Positions 17,682 through 26,319 of a DNA stretch of 64,000 nt are shown piece after piece. The translations under genes were made by a program, and so were the position numbers. Positions within the stretch are counted from its first letter, which is position 1. Each line of letters starts with the position of its first letter. The DNA lies in NCBI RefSeq assembly GCF_001909285.1, contig NZ_MRSV01000001.1:1940556-2004555 (forward strand), given 5' to 3'. This DNA is from Exiguobacterium profundum. GTDB taxonomy: Bacteria; Bacillota; Bacilli; Exiguobacteriales; Exiguobacteriaceae. The notes below the pieces were generated by a model that made no database searches, had not been told where the DNA came from, and was given only the letters and a program-made list of their open reading frames with translations.

Positions 17682-19172
17682 TTAGTCTGGCAATTTTTCC
17701 AGCCACTGTTCAATTTTTCTCGTGATGACTTCGTCTTGTTCTCCATCCGCATAATCGTCATAGATTGCTCCGAGTTCAGACGCCGTTCGTTTCGATACAG
17801 CAAGAATGTGACTATATTTGCCTCGTTGCTCTTTCACAGCAGACAACGTCCCTCTCGCTTCTTGTGCACGCGTATCATCCAAGACGAACATCTCGATATT
17901 GTCATTACAAGAATACGCCTCGTAAGGACGGTATACGACTTCATATCGGCGGTGCTCTTTCGGGAGTCGATCAGCGAGCGATGTATAAGTATTGGCAGAC
18001 ATCGTCACATAGGCGATTCGCTTCTCCTCACGAACAGCAGAAGTGTATCGGACGACACGATTTCGTCCATCTCGTTTCGCCTTATAAAGCGCCTCATCTG
18101 CGTAGGCACACCACTCTCCAAGTGTATAGCCTGTCTGGCAGACTCGGGTGTATCCAATCGACACCGTCACCTGATGGTCGTATGGAAACTCCATCTCTTC
18201 GATACGTGTTCGGACTCGCTCGAGTACCGATTCGACGATTGCACGGTCTGAGACGTTCAAGAGGATTAAAAATTCTTCGCCTCCGTATCGGATGAGCTCA
18301 TCACTAGAGCGAATAGCATGACGGATTTCTTCAGAAACGCGATGAAGAACGTCATCGCCATACGAGTGACCAAACGTATCATTCAATTGTTTGAAGTGAT
18401 CGATATCGAGAAGTGCGACAGCAAAACTCTCACCAGACCGCTCCAATCTCGAGATGAACCGAGAAAAGGTCGCCTTTAAATACTTACGGTTGAAAGCACC
18501 CGTTAATTCATCCACGAGTAACGCTTTTGATACGAGACGTGATTTTTCGATATGTAGTCCGAGACGCACCAATCGTTCCTCCATCGGCACCCACGATTCC
18601 CAATAATCGTCGAATCCGTATGAATAGGCCGCAAGACGATAATGTTCATTCGTTCCGATGACAATAAGTGGAACATAGAGCTTTCTCATCTTGCTCACGA
18701 AAGATTGGATATCTCGCTCTTTAAATTGTGGCCATAATTCAACGTCCATGATGATGGCTTTCGGCACATCCTCATAATCGTATTCGACGGCCTCTTCTAG
18801 TGTCTGCAAAAATACCGGACGTGCTCCGAGCTTCTCGACGCGCGACTTGTAACGACTAAATGTAGAAAAGCTTGCGGATAAGATGAGGACAAGATCCTCA
18901 TCCTCCTGTTCAATCCCTAAGACGGTATGGATATAGCGTTTCACAGGAGAGATCAAGGTCAAAGCTTCCGCATGTGTGAGGACGCTTGGCAACTCCTTCG
19001 CGTCAGACTCGACACGACTAAAGATTTCTAACAAATGCATCAATCGTCGTTGCCGAACTTCCTTCTTCATCCAATCGAGTAGAAACTCGATATCGCTTTT
19101 TGGAATTTGTTTCGACTCCGATATCTTTTTCAAAATCATATGTATACGCTCAGTGAGTTGACCTTGCTCCAT
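17682..19172 (-). CDS. Diguanylate cyclase with flanking receiver-like domains
   Basis: The 496-residue soluble protein has a helical N-terminus (1-92), a receiver-like fold around 93-210 with an Asp at 143 in AIIMDVELW, and a GGDEF domain at about 218-375. The active site is GGEEF (297-301). An RSSD inhibitory motif lies at 288-291, the canonical five residues upstream. The C-terminal 120 residues form a further alpha/beta segment that looks receiver-like but lacks a clear phospho-acceptor. It should make cyclic di-GMP from GTP. No histidine kinase is adjacent. The ATG follows an AGGGGGG stretch. Confidence 0.9.
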   Translation of the reverse strand: MEQGQLTERIHMILKKISESKQIPKSDIEFLLDWMKKEVRQRRLMHLLEIFSRVESDAKELPSVLTHAEALTLISPVKRYIHTVLGIEQEDEDLVLILSASFSTFSRYKSRVEKLGARPVFLQTLEEAVEYDYEDVPKAIIMDVELWPQFKERDIQSFVSKMRKLYVPLIVIGTNEHYRLAAYSYGFDDYWESWVPMEERLVRLGLHIEKSRLVSKALLVDELTGAFNRKYLKATFSRFISRLERSGESFAVALLDIDHFKQLNDTFGHSYGDDVLHRVSEEIRHAIRSSDELIRYGGEEFLILLNVSDRAIVESVLERVRTRIEEMEFPYDHQVTVSIGYTRVCQTGYTLGEWCAYADEALYKAKRDGRNRVVRYTSAVREEKRIAYVTMSANTYTSLADRLPKEHRRYEVVYRPYEAYSCNDNIEMFVLDDTRAQEARGTLSAVKEQRGKYSHILAVSKRTASELGAIYDDYADGEQDEVITRKIEQWLEKLPD

Positions 19173-19218
19173 TCCCGTCCCCCCTATGTTCGTACTCCCC
19201 GAATTCTCTTATGTTTCG

Positions 19219-19247
19219 ATTATGCGACTTCTCAGGATGAAATACAA
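19219..19247 (-). promoter_or_regulatory. SigA-type promoter of the GGDEF gene
   Basis: On the minus strand TTGTAT (-35, 19242-19247) and CATAAT (-10, 19219-19224) are 17 bp apart, about 47 bp upstream of the start. Confidence 0.5.
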
Positions 19248-19312
19248 CTATTTCCTTATTTTTTTCTATTGTTTTACATATTACTAGGACTTATGCCCTA
19301 AAAAAGACATAC

Positions 19313-19333
19313 TAAAAGCGGTCTTGCGACCGC
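19313..19333 (-). terminator. fumC terminator
   Basis: GCGGTC-GCAA-GACCGC followed by TTTTAG on the minus strand, just after the fumC stop codon. Confidence 0.8.
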
Positions 19334-19339
19334 CTTGTG

Positions 19340-20740
19340 TTATTTTTTCATTTTTTTTTTCGGTGACGTCATCTCTTCCGGACGAATCCATTGATCAAAT
19401 TGTTCTTCAGTCAATAAACCGGTTTCTAAGGCTGCTTCTTTTAAAGAAGTACCATTTTTATGTGCCAATTTCGCAATTTTTGTTTCTTTTTCGTATCCGA
19501 TATGCGGGTTGAGTGCTGTAACGAGCATGAGTGACTGCTCCACATTATGTGAGATCACTTCATGATTCGGCTCGATTCCGACAGCGCAGTGATCATTGAA
19601 AGAATGTAAGCTGTCCGTCAATAGACGACAAGTCTGTAGGAAATTATACATAATGACTGGTTTGAAGACGTTCAATTCAAAGTTCCCTTGACTCGCCCCA
19701 AAACCGATTGTCGCATCATTTCCGAGTACTTGTGCGGCAACCATCGTGAGCGCCTCACTTTGAGTCGGGTTAACTTTACCCGGCATGATTGAACTTCCTG
19801 GTTCATTCTCCGGAATAGTGATTTCTCCGATTCCTGCACGTGGTCCAGAAGCCAACCAACGCACGTCGTTCGCAATCTTCATCGCGTCCATCGCTAAGGC
19901 TTTTAATGCACCATGTGTGAAGACGAGTTGATCGTGACTCGTGAGGGCGTGGAACTTGTTGACGGCTGTCACAAACGGTTTACCCGTCTCTTCTGAAATT
20001 TTCTTAGCTACAACTTCACCGAACTCAGGGTGTGCATTGATCCCAGTTCCGACGGCCGTTCCTCCAAGTGCAAGCTCCGTGAGTGGCTCAATCGTGCGCT
20101 CGATCATCTGTTTTGACAATTCAAGCATCCGGACCCACCCACTGATTTCTTGACCGAGTGTGACCGGCGTCGCGTCTTGAAGGTGCGTCCGACCAATTTT
20201 GACGATATCCATAAATGCCTCAGCTTTTTGTGAAAGAGTTTGATAAAGCGAGTCGATTGCTGGAAGGACATCATCTTGTACGGAAAGGATGGCGGCGATG
20301 TGCATCGCAGTTGGATACGTATCATTCGAGCTTTGCGATTTGTTGACGTCATCATTCGGATGAATCGTGATAGATGCTCCGCGAGCCTGTAACTTTTCAT
20401 TCGCAAGATGCGCAATGACTTCGTTGACGTTCATGTTTGACTGCGTGCCCGACCCTGTCTGCCAGACGACAAGCGGGAATTCTGCGTCATGTTGCCCTGC
20501 TAAAATCTCATCAGCCACCTCTGCGATGATCGCTGCTTTCTCTTCCTCGAGTACACCGAGTTCAGCGTTTGCTAAAGCGGCACCTTTTTTCAAAATGGCT
20601 AATGCGTATACGATTTCAAGTGGCATCTTCTCTGCACCAATTTTAAAGTTTTCAAGACTACGTTGCGTTTGTGCTCCCCATTTCGCCGTAGCTGGAACTT
20701 TAATTTCCCCCATTGTGTCCCGTTCGATCCGATAATCCAT
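19340..20740 (-). CDS. fumC: Class II fumarate hydratase
   Basis: The 466-residue enzyme interconverts fumarate and malate in the TCA cycle. It has the superfamily signature [15 protein letters not shown], the [14 protein letters not shown] substrate region and [16 protein letters not shown]. Homotetramer and oxygen stability are family traits. The C-terminus ends in a lysine-rich tail encoded by an A-rich run. GAGGGGGAA precedes the ATG. It is monocistronic with its own terminator. Confidence 0.96.
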   Translation of the reverse strand: MDYRIERDTMGEIKVPATAKWGAQTQRSLENFKIGAEKMPLEIVYALAILKKGAALANAELGVLEEEKAAIIAEVADEILAGQHDAEFPLVVWQTGSGTQSNMNVNEVIAHLANEKLQARGASITIHPNDDVNKSQSSNDTYPTAMHIAAILSVQDDVLPAIDSLYQTLSQKAEAFMDIVKIGRTHLQDATPVTLGQEISGWVRMLELSKQMIERTIEPLTELALGGTAVGTGINAHPEFGEVVAKKISEETGKPFVTAVNKFHALTSHDQLVFTHGALKALAMDAMKIANDVRWLASGPRAGIGEITIPENEPGSSIMPGKVNPTQSEALTMVAAQVLGNDATIGFGASQGNFELNVFKPVIMYNFLQTCRLLTDSLHSFNDHCAVGIEPNHEVISHNVEQSLMLVTALNPHIGYEKETKIAKLAHKNGTSLKEAALETGLLTEEQFDQWIRPEEMTSPKKKMKK

Positions 20741-20814
20741 GTATAATTCCCCCTCTATAGTTGACTACGCTTTCATTTTAGCGAAAAACCATCTAAAAAG
20801 AAATGACTCCGTCA

Positions 20815-20845
20815 AAAAAGCGACCAAGAATGATCTCGGTCGCTT
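20815..20845 (-). terminator. Terminator of the CobW/exonuclease/RNase H group
   Basis: AAGCGACC and GGTCGCTT (complements of 20838-20845 and 20818-20825) form an 8-bp stem followed by TTTTTT on the minus strand, overlapping the stop codon of the RNase H-like gene. Confidence 0.85.
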
Positions 20846-21236
20846 AATTCATTCCATTCAATGCGTCACGTGCAATCACATCCGCTCGATTCTCCGCTCG
20901 TGGGACCCATTTCAAGAACACGGTCGGCAATTCATCGTAGGCAATCAGTGCTTTCAGAAATAAAGGCTTCGCCGATGCATCTTTCATGAAACGTTGCTCT
21001 AATGCGCGAACAATCACTTCAGCGTCGGAATACAGCATGAATGAGGTTTCACCTTTTAATGCATGAGCTTGTTCCAGTGCATAAGCACATGCAGCCAATT
21101 CCGCATGAACGCTTGTCAATCCTTGCATGCGACGTTTAAACGTCGATACCGTACCGTCGGACGACTTGATCCACACACCGATTCCGTTATCTCCAGTCGT
21201 CTGATTGGTGGCCGCGTCAAAATAGATGTGAACCAA
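20844..21236 (-). CDS. RNase H-like protein
   Basis: The 130-residue protein shows all four RNase H acidic positions: Asp in VHIYFDAAT, Glu in SVHAELAACAYAL, Asp in MLYSDAEVIV and Asp in ENRADVIARDA. It lacks the basic handle of E. coli RNase HI. It should cleave RNA in RNA-DNA hybrids. The TTG at 21236 is preferred: GGGAGG lies about eight bases upstream and the family begins at this point. It overlaps the upstream exonuclease gene by 20 bases, so the two are translated together. Confidence 0.82.
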   Translation of the reverse strand: MVHIYFDAATNQTTGDNGIGVWIKSSDGTVSTFKRRMQGLTSVHAELAACAYALEQAHALKGETSFMLYSDAEVIVRALEQRFMKDASAKPLFLKALIAYDELPTVFLKWVPRAENRADVIARDALNGMN

Positions 21237-21999
21237 ACCGGTACGCCTCCCAATCTGTATTGACAGGAGCATGGATATCAATCTGAGACAGTCGTTTCGA
21301 TAAGAGGGCGATTTCTTCATGGCCGTCTAGTTTTTTGTTTTTTTTTTGATGGGGCGCTTCAAGTGTTTCATTTTGAACATGCACATAAAGCGTCTCAATC
21401 GTATCGTAATGCTGAATCAAAATCGTCGCCGTCTTCGGACCAATGCCACGCACCCCCGGGATGTTATCCGAAGAGTCTCCCTGCAATGCCTTCACGTCGA
21501 CAAACTGATGTGGTTTCACCCCGTACATCATTTCAAAAGAAGCTTCATTGACAAGCTGCTCCTCACCTTTTTTCGGCATGATTTGAAACACGTTCGGAGA
21601 CAACAACTGAAGTAAATCGCGGTCTGAAGAATAGAGGTACGATTCTCCTGGAAAAGCTGTCGCGACGGCGCCCATCAAATCATCGGCCTCATATCCCGTC
21701 AACTCGGATTGTAAGATGCCTCGTTCATCCAAAGCAGCCCTTAATTTCAAATAGTCTTCAAAGAGCGGCTCCGGAAGTCCGTTACGCGTTGCTTTATATT
21801 CAGGATACAGCGCGTAGCGGTGGGTGGACTCTCGTGTCCCGTCCCAAAAGAAAGCGATATGGGAAAAGTCTGTCGTCCAGGAATCCACCTTCCGAAGCAA
21901 TCCTTTTACCGTCACTTCCGGATCTTGTGCTCGTCTTCGCTCCGTTGCAAAATAATAACGTGACAATAAATTAAATCCGTCAACTAGAATAAGCTTCAT
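21217..21999 (-). CDS. ypcP: Stand-alone 5'-3' exonuclease (flap endonuclease type)
   Basis: The 260-residue protein matches the 5'-3' exonuclease domain of DNA polymerase I without the polymerase part: ILVDGFNLLSRYYFA, an acidic site in GYEADDLMGAVA, SSDRDLLQLL, and the helix-hairpin-helix region QGDSSDNIPGVRGIGPKTA. It removes RNA primers and flaps. Its start overlaps the end of the CobW gene by 20 bases, and its end overlaps the RNase H-like gene. Co-occurrence with an RNase H-like enzyme suits joint primer removal. Confidence 0.9.
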   Translation of the reverse strand: MKLILVDGFNLLSRYYFATERRRAQDPEVTVKGLLRKVDSWTTDFSHIAFFWDGTRESTHRYALYPEYKATRNGLPEPLFEDYLKLRAALDERGILQSELTGYEADDLMGAVATAFPGESYLYSSDRDLLQLLSPNVFQIMPKKGEEQLVNEASFEMMYGVKPHQFVDVKALQGDSSDNIPGVRGIGPKTATILIQHYDTIETLYVHVQNETLEAPHQKKNKKLDGHEEIALLSKRLSQIDIHAPVNTDWEAYRFGSHLF

Positions 22000-22930
22000 C
22001 TTGCTCCACCTCACATGCTTTTAATCCCCGTGCCAGTGCATCTTGGTCTAGTTCCTTCCCAATCCAAACAAATACGGAACGATCCCCTTCATGCATCTCA
22101 TTTGCAAAAGTTGCGCCCATCAACTGATTCGTCGCTTGAATGACAAACTTGCGCTCCTCATCCTGTAAGCGGACAATCGCCTTCATCCGATACATCGCAT
22201 CCTCATAGTGCATCAACACTTCACGAACGTAACGGGTCACGCGCTCTCGAGACAACGGACGCTCGGCACTCAACGTGATCGCACGAAGGGAAGAGACCGA
22301 TTCACTCGTCTCTGTCAGTTGGCTCAACTTTTGTTCATCGACACGTGACAGTTGGAACGTATTCTCAAGTAATTCGTAATCGCCTTTTGTTTGAATCGTC
22401 TCTACAATCCTCACCGTCGGATTGAGTTGCTCGATTCGGCGGCGTGCTTGATTGAGTTCATCCGTCGACACTAAATCGGTTTTATTTAACAAGATGAGAT
22501 CAGCATAAGCGATTTGATGAATCCCTTCTTTGAACAGTTCACGATCCATTTGACTGGCATCCACAACCGTCAAGATGGCATTCATTTTGAAGTGTTGTCG
22601 CAAATATTCATCATAGTAAATCGTCTGAATGATCGGTGCGGGATCCGCGACACCGGTAGTCTCGATGATGACCCGGTCGAATGTTTCTTGCTTTGCAGCC
22701 AATTGATAGAACGTCTTACTCAAATCATTTTGGATAGAACAGCAAATACATCCGTTTGAGAGTTCGATTTGCTCTTGGTCCATCTTGACGATCAATTGTT
22801 CATCGATATTTATCGCGCCAAGCTCGTTGACGATCAGACAAATTTTTTCATCCGTCGTCGCGAGTAAGCGGTTCATATACGTTGTCTTGCCTGCTCCTAA
22901 AAATCCGGTCACTAATTGTACGGGAATCAT
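21980..22930 (-). CDS. CobW/G3E family GTPase (metal chaperone type)
   Basis: The 316-residue protein has Walker A TGFLGAGKTTYMN, the metal-binding GCICCS motif (CxCC), the guanine specificity motif LLNKTDL, and a CobW C-terminal domain. Such GTPases deliver zinc or other metals to client proteins. Which metal is used cannot be read, and I saw no clear Zur box upstream. It is first of three overlapping genes on the minus strand, followed by the exonuclease and RNase H-like genes, a possible link to metal-dependent nucleases. Confidence 0.9.
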   Translation of the reverse strand: MIPVQLVTGFLGAGKTTYMNRLLATTDEKICLIVNELGAINIDEQLIVKMDQEQIELSNGCICCSIQNDLSKTFYQLAAKQETFDRVIIETTGVADPAPIIQTIYYDEYLRQHFKMNAILTVVDASQMDRELFKEGIHQIAYADLILLNKTDLVSTDELNQARRRIEQLNPTVRIVETIQTKGDYELLENTFQLSRVDEQKLSQLTETSESVSSLRAITLSAERPLSRERVTRYVREVLMHYEDAMYRMKAIVRLQDEERKFVIQATNQLMGATFANEMHEGDRSVFVWIGKELDQDALARGLKACEVEQDEAYSS

Positions 22931-22945
22931 GATACCACCCTTTTC

Positions 22946-24124
22946 TTACAAATCTTCGTGCGCGCGAGCCCATTTCTCATAACGCGCATCCAATAAATCA
23001 ATCAAGTGAAGCATCCAAGCCTCCGTCGTCATCGGGAGGACACTCGATCCCCACTCACGTTTCCCATGATGTGATAAAATCATGTGCCAGATTCGATGGT
23101 GGACATCCAATGGCAGTCGCGTCGACATCTGGCGTAACGTTTCTTCAAACAATAGCCCACCGTATGGCATATGCCCGATTAGTGTGCCCATCGGGTTGAT
23201 GGAGATGCCGGTCGTTTCACTTGTGCCCTCAACAGGAGATAACTTCTCAAAACGATTCGGACTAGATAACAGATGACTGTATTCATATATTTTTCCGATG
23301 TCGTGGAAGAGGATTCCAAGTGCGAGTTCATCCCAATTCAACGGTTCTTTCCGCTCGGCCATCGCTTCACAGGCGGCATACAGCGATTCAAACGTTCCTT
23401 TATATGCCTGTTCGATTTTAACACCGTTCATCGTATTCCAAAGGTCGACTTTGTGCAACTGCTCCGCTTCTTTGATTACACGAAACACCATCGCCAAATA
23501 GTCATCTTGCTCTTGAATCCGATAGCCGAGACGAAGCATACACACGGTATGCTTTAATAGACCTCCCACATAGTTATGATGGTGGTAGAGTGCCGCTGGC
23601 GATAGTACGAAATCATCCCAAACGAAATCAAGGAGGCCATAGGCGAGCTGTTGATAGGTCGGTGACAACGTATCAATCAAACTGAACAATTCATCCGCAA
23701 ACTGCTCCATCGTCTCATCCCCTGGCAAGCCTGGTAATAACGAGATTGCCTCATCTTTTGAGATAGGATGGACGCGGTCAATCGTAATCGATTTTGCGCC
23801 ATCCGGTTTTGGATAGACATCGATTTTCCCTGATAGCTCGATGACACCCGACTCGTAGATTGGAAGCAGTTCACTTTCATTTCCACGGAGCCAATGTTTG
23901 GCACGCATCATCCCGTTCGCCGTTGTGACACTTAGTTGAAGCCATTTCGCACCATTCTTCCCTTCTCTAACCTCGACTGTACTGACGAGCGCTTTTGTTT
24001 GGACAGGGGCCCCATCGGCTAACTGGTCTAAACGTTCCTTTGATTTGTCTATTTGTGGTATTTGAAACCGATCATGGTTCATCGATGAACCGATGACCGG
24101 ATCAATTTGTTGATAATAGTTCAT
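22946..24124 (-). CDS. YhaM-like 3'-5' exoribonuclease / HD-domain protein
   Basis: The 392-residue protein has an OB-fold-like nucleic-acid-binding region at about 40-130 and an HD domain with GGLLKHTVCMLRLG, ILFHDIGKIYEY, MIGHMPYGG-type and ILSHHGKREWG motifs, in the order seen in YhaM. YhaM degrades RNA and single-stranded DNA with Mn2+. It is longer than the roughly 314-residue Bacillus protein because of an extended N-terminus, so it may be a divergent paralog. The second ATG (24124) has the better spacing to AGGAGGG. Confidence 0.75.
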   Translation of the reverse strand: MNYYQQIDPVIGSSMNHDRFQIPQIDKSKERLDQLADGAPVQTKALVSTVEVREGKNGAKWLQLSVTTANGMMRAKHWLRGNESELLPIYESGVIELSGKIDVYPKPDGAKSITIDRVHPISKDEAISLLPGLPGDETMEQFADELFSLIDTLSPTYQQLAYGLLDFVWDDFVLSPAALYHHHNYVGGLLKHTVCMLRLGYRIQEQDDYLAMVFRVIKEAEQLHKVDLWNTMNGVKIEQAYKGTFESLYAACEAMAERKEPLNWDELALGILFHDIGKIYEYSHLLSSPNRFEKLSPVEGTSETTGISINPMGTLIGHMPYGGLLFEETLRQMSTRLPLDVHHRIWHMILSHHGKREWGSSVLPMTTEAWMLHLIDLLDARYEKWARAHEDL

Positions 24125-24221
24125 AATCATTCCCTCCTCGCATCTTATGACATTGTATCGTGTTTCCGTCTATTAGGCGAACATACTTTCTAGTAGGGTG
24201 ACGATTTTGCCATCATTATAT

Positions 24222-24235
24222 TGAAAGCGCTTACG
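24222..24235 (+). promoter_or_regulatory. cre-like box upstream of the 170-residue unknown gene
   Basis: TGAAAGCGCTTACG matches the cre consensus except for the last base. It lies 45 bp upstream of the start codon, so CcpA binding would probably block transcription. Confidence 0.5.
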
Positions 24236-24279
24236 ATTATTGATACGATAAAGGTAGTTCGATAAAGGGGGAAACGATA

Positions 24280-24792
24280 ATGATTTCATTAATCGATACG
24301 TATGAACGTTTCATCGCCTCGGGGGAAGCGACACGTTATGCACAAGAGCAACAATCCATTGAACATATTCTGCAAGCGTCAACTTGTCCGGTAGGGATGC
24401 AGGACTTAGAACAGTCACTCACGCATCTTTCCGGTAATCCATATGCCAAAGATGCATCACTCGACAAAATCGTCGAGCATGAGATGAAAGGGGCTATGGC
24501 GGCGCTTGAGCTTTCCGGTTATCCTCTTCAGACGCCGTTAGCGAAGGCGGTTATCCTGTCTGCTTTCGCTCGAACGAACCGACTCAATATTGATAAACTA
24601 AAAGAACTGAGCCACGCCGATCTTCTCGTCCGAATCCAATCAGCAGAGCGTGCTTGGAAGCGAACATACGCATTGTTACACCGTTCAACGCCGACTCAGA
24701 TTTGTGGTCAAATGGATTCGCTCCTCGGTGGATGCGCTATCCAACGCGTTCTTGAGGCAATCAAACAACCCGGAACGACAAAAACGGCATAA
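24280..24792 (+). CDS. Conserved-looking hypothetical protein, 170 residues
   Basis: I do not recognise this protein. It is soluble and mostly helical, with no signal peptide or membrane segment. It has three cysteines (CPVGMQDLEQ, ICGQMDS, LGGCAIQ), two of them near the C-terminus. The ATG follows GGGGG. It stands alone between divergent and convergent minus-strand genes and ends at a strong bidirectional terminator. A cre-like box in its promoter suggests control by carbon supply. Codon use looks like its neighbours. Confidence 0.7.
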   Translation: MISLIDTYERFIASGEATRYAQEQQSIEHILQASTCPVGMQDLEQSLTHLSGNPYAKDASLDKIVEHEMKGAMAALELSGYPLQTPLAKAVILSAFARTNRLNIDKLKELSHADLLVRIQSAERAWKRTYALLHRSTPTQICGQMDSLLGGCAIQRVLEAIKQPGTTKTA

Positions 24793-24828
24793 GAAAAGGA
24801 GCGGTCCCCGGGCCGCTCCTTTTCTTAT
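24789..24828. terminator. Bidirectional terminator between the unknown gene and hfq
   Basis: The 14-bp stem AAGAAAAGGAGCGG / CCGCTCCTTTTCTT (24791-24804 with 24813-24826) has A- and T-rich flanks serving both strands. Confidence 0.88.
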
Positions 24829-24830
24829 GC

Positions 24831-25079
24831 TCATCCTTCTGTTACTTCAACTGCATCCGGCTCATATAGTGTTACATTACGTGCCGGAGAGAATGTCGAA
24901 ATCGCATGCTTATAGATCAATTGTTGACGACCTTCCGACTCGACGATGACAGTAAAGTTATCAAATGACTTGATGACACCTCGAATTTGAAACCCGCTTA
25001 CTAAAAATACGGTCGTTGGTACCATTTCTTTTCGAAGTAGATTCAAAAAATGGTCTTGAATGTTGTAGCTCGCTTTCAT
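24831..25079 (-). CDS. hfq: RNA chaperone Hfq
   Basis: At 82 residues it has Sm motif 1 ([29 protein letters not shown]) and Sm motif 2 ([14 protein letters not shown], with the YKH uridine-binding residues). It forms a hexamer that binds U-rich and A-rich RNA. The C-terminal tail is short and acidic, as in Gram-positive Hfq. It follows miaA by 27 bp, the common miaA-hfq order. Confidence 0.96.
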   Translation of the reverse strand: MKASYNIQDHFLNLLRKEMVPTTVFLVSGFQIRGVIKSFDNFTVIVESEGRQQLIYKHAISTFSPARNVTLYEPDAVEVTEG

Positions 25080-25106
25080 GCTGGATTCCCCCTAGTCTTT
25101 ATCTCT

Positions 25107-26042
25107 TTAAAATAATCGGAATAAAAAAAAAAACCCCTCTACATCATCATAAATATTTTTATATGATAGTTCAAATGATTTTCGACCCATATCCACCCAA
25201 ATTCCATCAAATTGATGACGGAACCAAGTTAATTGCCGTTTCGCGAACTGTCTTGTGTGCTGTTTAAGCAAGTCGGTCGCTTTCTCTTTCGACATCTTTC
25301 CATCGATAAAGGGAATCATTTCCTTATATCCGATGGCCCGCATCGCCTGCGTATCACGATATCCTTGTGCCAAAAGTCGTTTGACTTCTTCGACAAGTCC
25401 TGCTTCCATCATCGCATCGACGCGTTGATTGATTCGGTCGTATAATATCTCACGATCTGCGTGGAGGACGAACAATCGATAATCATAATGTTCGGATGGC
25501 GTACTGTCTGTTGTCTGTGTATCACCTTGCATCGCCACCTCGAGCGCCCGTACGACGCGACGCACGTTATTTGGATGAATCGTAGCCGCACGCTCTGGGT
25601 CAAGTTGGACCAATCGTTGATGTAGCGCTTCACGCCCTTCGACTTCTGCAAACCGTTCGAGTTCAGCCCGCAGTGCTTCATCGACAGGTTGCTCCACAAA
25701 TTCATAATCATATAAGATCGAGCGAATGTATAGCCCCGTCCCACCGACGATAATCGGTAACTTGCCACGGGCATAAATATCATCGATGGCGGCACGCGCC
25801 AATTGTTGGAACATCGCGACACTCATAGCATCATCAGGGTCACAAATATCAATCAAATGATGCGGGATCCCTTCGGCCTCTTCTTTCGTCACTTTTGCTG
25901 AACCGATGTCCATGCCCCGGTACACTTGAACCGAATCACCCGAGACGATCTCGCCGTCGAACGCTTTTGCTAGTTCGATGCCCGTCTTCGTTTTGCCAAC
26001 AGCGGTCGGCCCGACGATGACGACGACAGGTATTTTTTTCAT
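25107..26042 (-). CDS. miaA: tRNA dimethylallyltransferase
   Basis: The 311-residue enzyme adds a dimethylallyl group to A37 of tRNAs that read UNN codons. Motifs: VIVGPTAVGKTKTGIELA (P-loop), EIVSGDSVQVYRGMDIGSAK, PHHLIDICDP and IVGGTGLYIRS. The ATG at 26042 has GAGGAG eight bases upstream; a GTG three codons earlier would have almost no spacing. The last codons contain an eleven-base T run (complement of 25133-25143) giving the odd end GFFFLFRLF. It is co-directional with hfq. Confidence 0.96.
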   Translation of the reverse strand: MKKIPVVVIVGPTAVGKTKTGIELAKAFDGEIVSGDSVQVYRGMDIGSAKVTKEEAEGIPHHLIDICDPDDAMSVAMFQQLARAAIDDIYARGKLPIIVGGTGLYIRSILYDYEFVEQPVDEALRAELERFAEVEGREALHQRLVQLDPERAATIHPNNVRRVVRALEVAMQGDTQTTDSTPSEHYDYRLFVLHADREILYDRINQRVDAMMEAGLVEEVKRLLAQGYRDTQAMRAIGYKEMIPFIDGKMSKEKATDLLKQHTRQFAKRQLTWFRHQFDGIWVDMGRKSFELSYKNIYDDVEGFFFLFRLF

Positions 26043-26063
26043 ACATCTCACTCCTCAATTAAA

Positions 26064-26086
26064 AACCCGTCTCTTCAAGAGACGGG
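26064..26086 (-). terminator. Terminator between the small membrane-peptide gene and miaA
   Basis: CCCGTCTC-TTGAA-GAGACGGG followed by TTTTT on the minus strand. Confidence 0.88.
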
Positions 26087-26089
26087 CCA

Positions 26090-26185
26090 TCAAATTCTTC
26101 TTTTTATTCTATCATCAAATACGACGGCAAACAGCATCCAACCACATAAAAGTAATCCGAGTAATAACACGAGACCATCACTCAT
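26090..26185 (-). CDS. Putative 31-residue single-pass membrane peptide
   Basis: From ATG 26185 the minus strand encodes 31 residues: MSDGLVLLLGLLLCGWMLFA, then VVFDDRIKRRI and TGA. A single membrane helix is followed by a charged, mostly basic tail, the usual topology for a tail-in anchor. AGGAGG lies nine bases upstream of the ATG and a strong terminator follows four bases after the stop codon. These signals together make a real gene likely. No family is recognised; small membrane peptides like this often regulate a larger membrane complex, but no partner is evident. Confidence 0.6.
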   Translation of the reverse strand: MSDGLVLLLGLLLCGWMLFAVVFDDRIKRRI

Positions 26186-26248
26186 CTGCTTTCGCCTCCT
26201 TTAGCTTCCTCATTCCCACTTTTCACATTTCAGACACAAAATAACTGT

Positions 26249-26276
26249 AAAAAAGCACACTCAATAAAGAGTGCGC
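26249..26276 (-). terminator. Terminator of the SMI1/KNR4 gene
   Basis: GCGCACTC-TTTATT-GAGTGTGC (one G-T pair) followed by TTTTTT on the minus strand. Confidence 0.8.
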
Positions 26277-26319
26277 ATTTCAAAGTCATCATTCAAATCA
26301 AATACTCAGTCATCATCTT

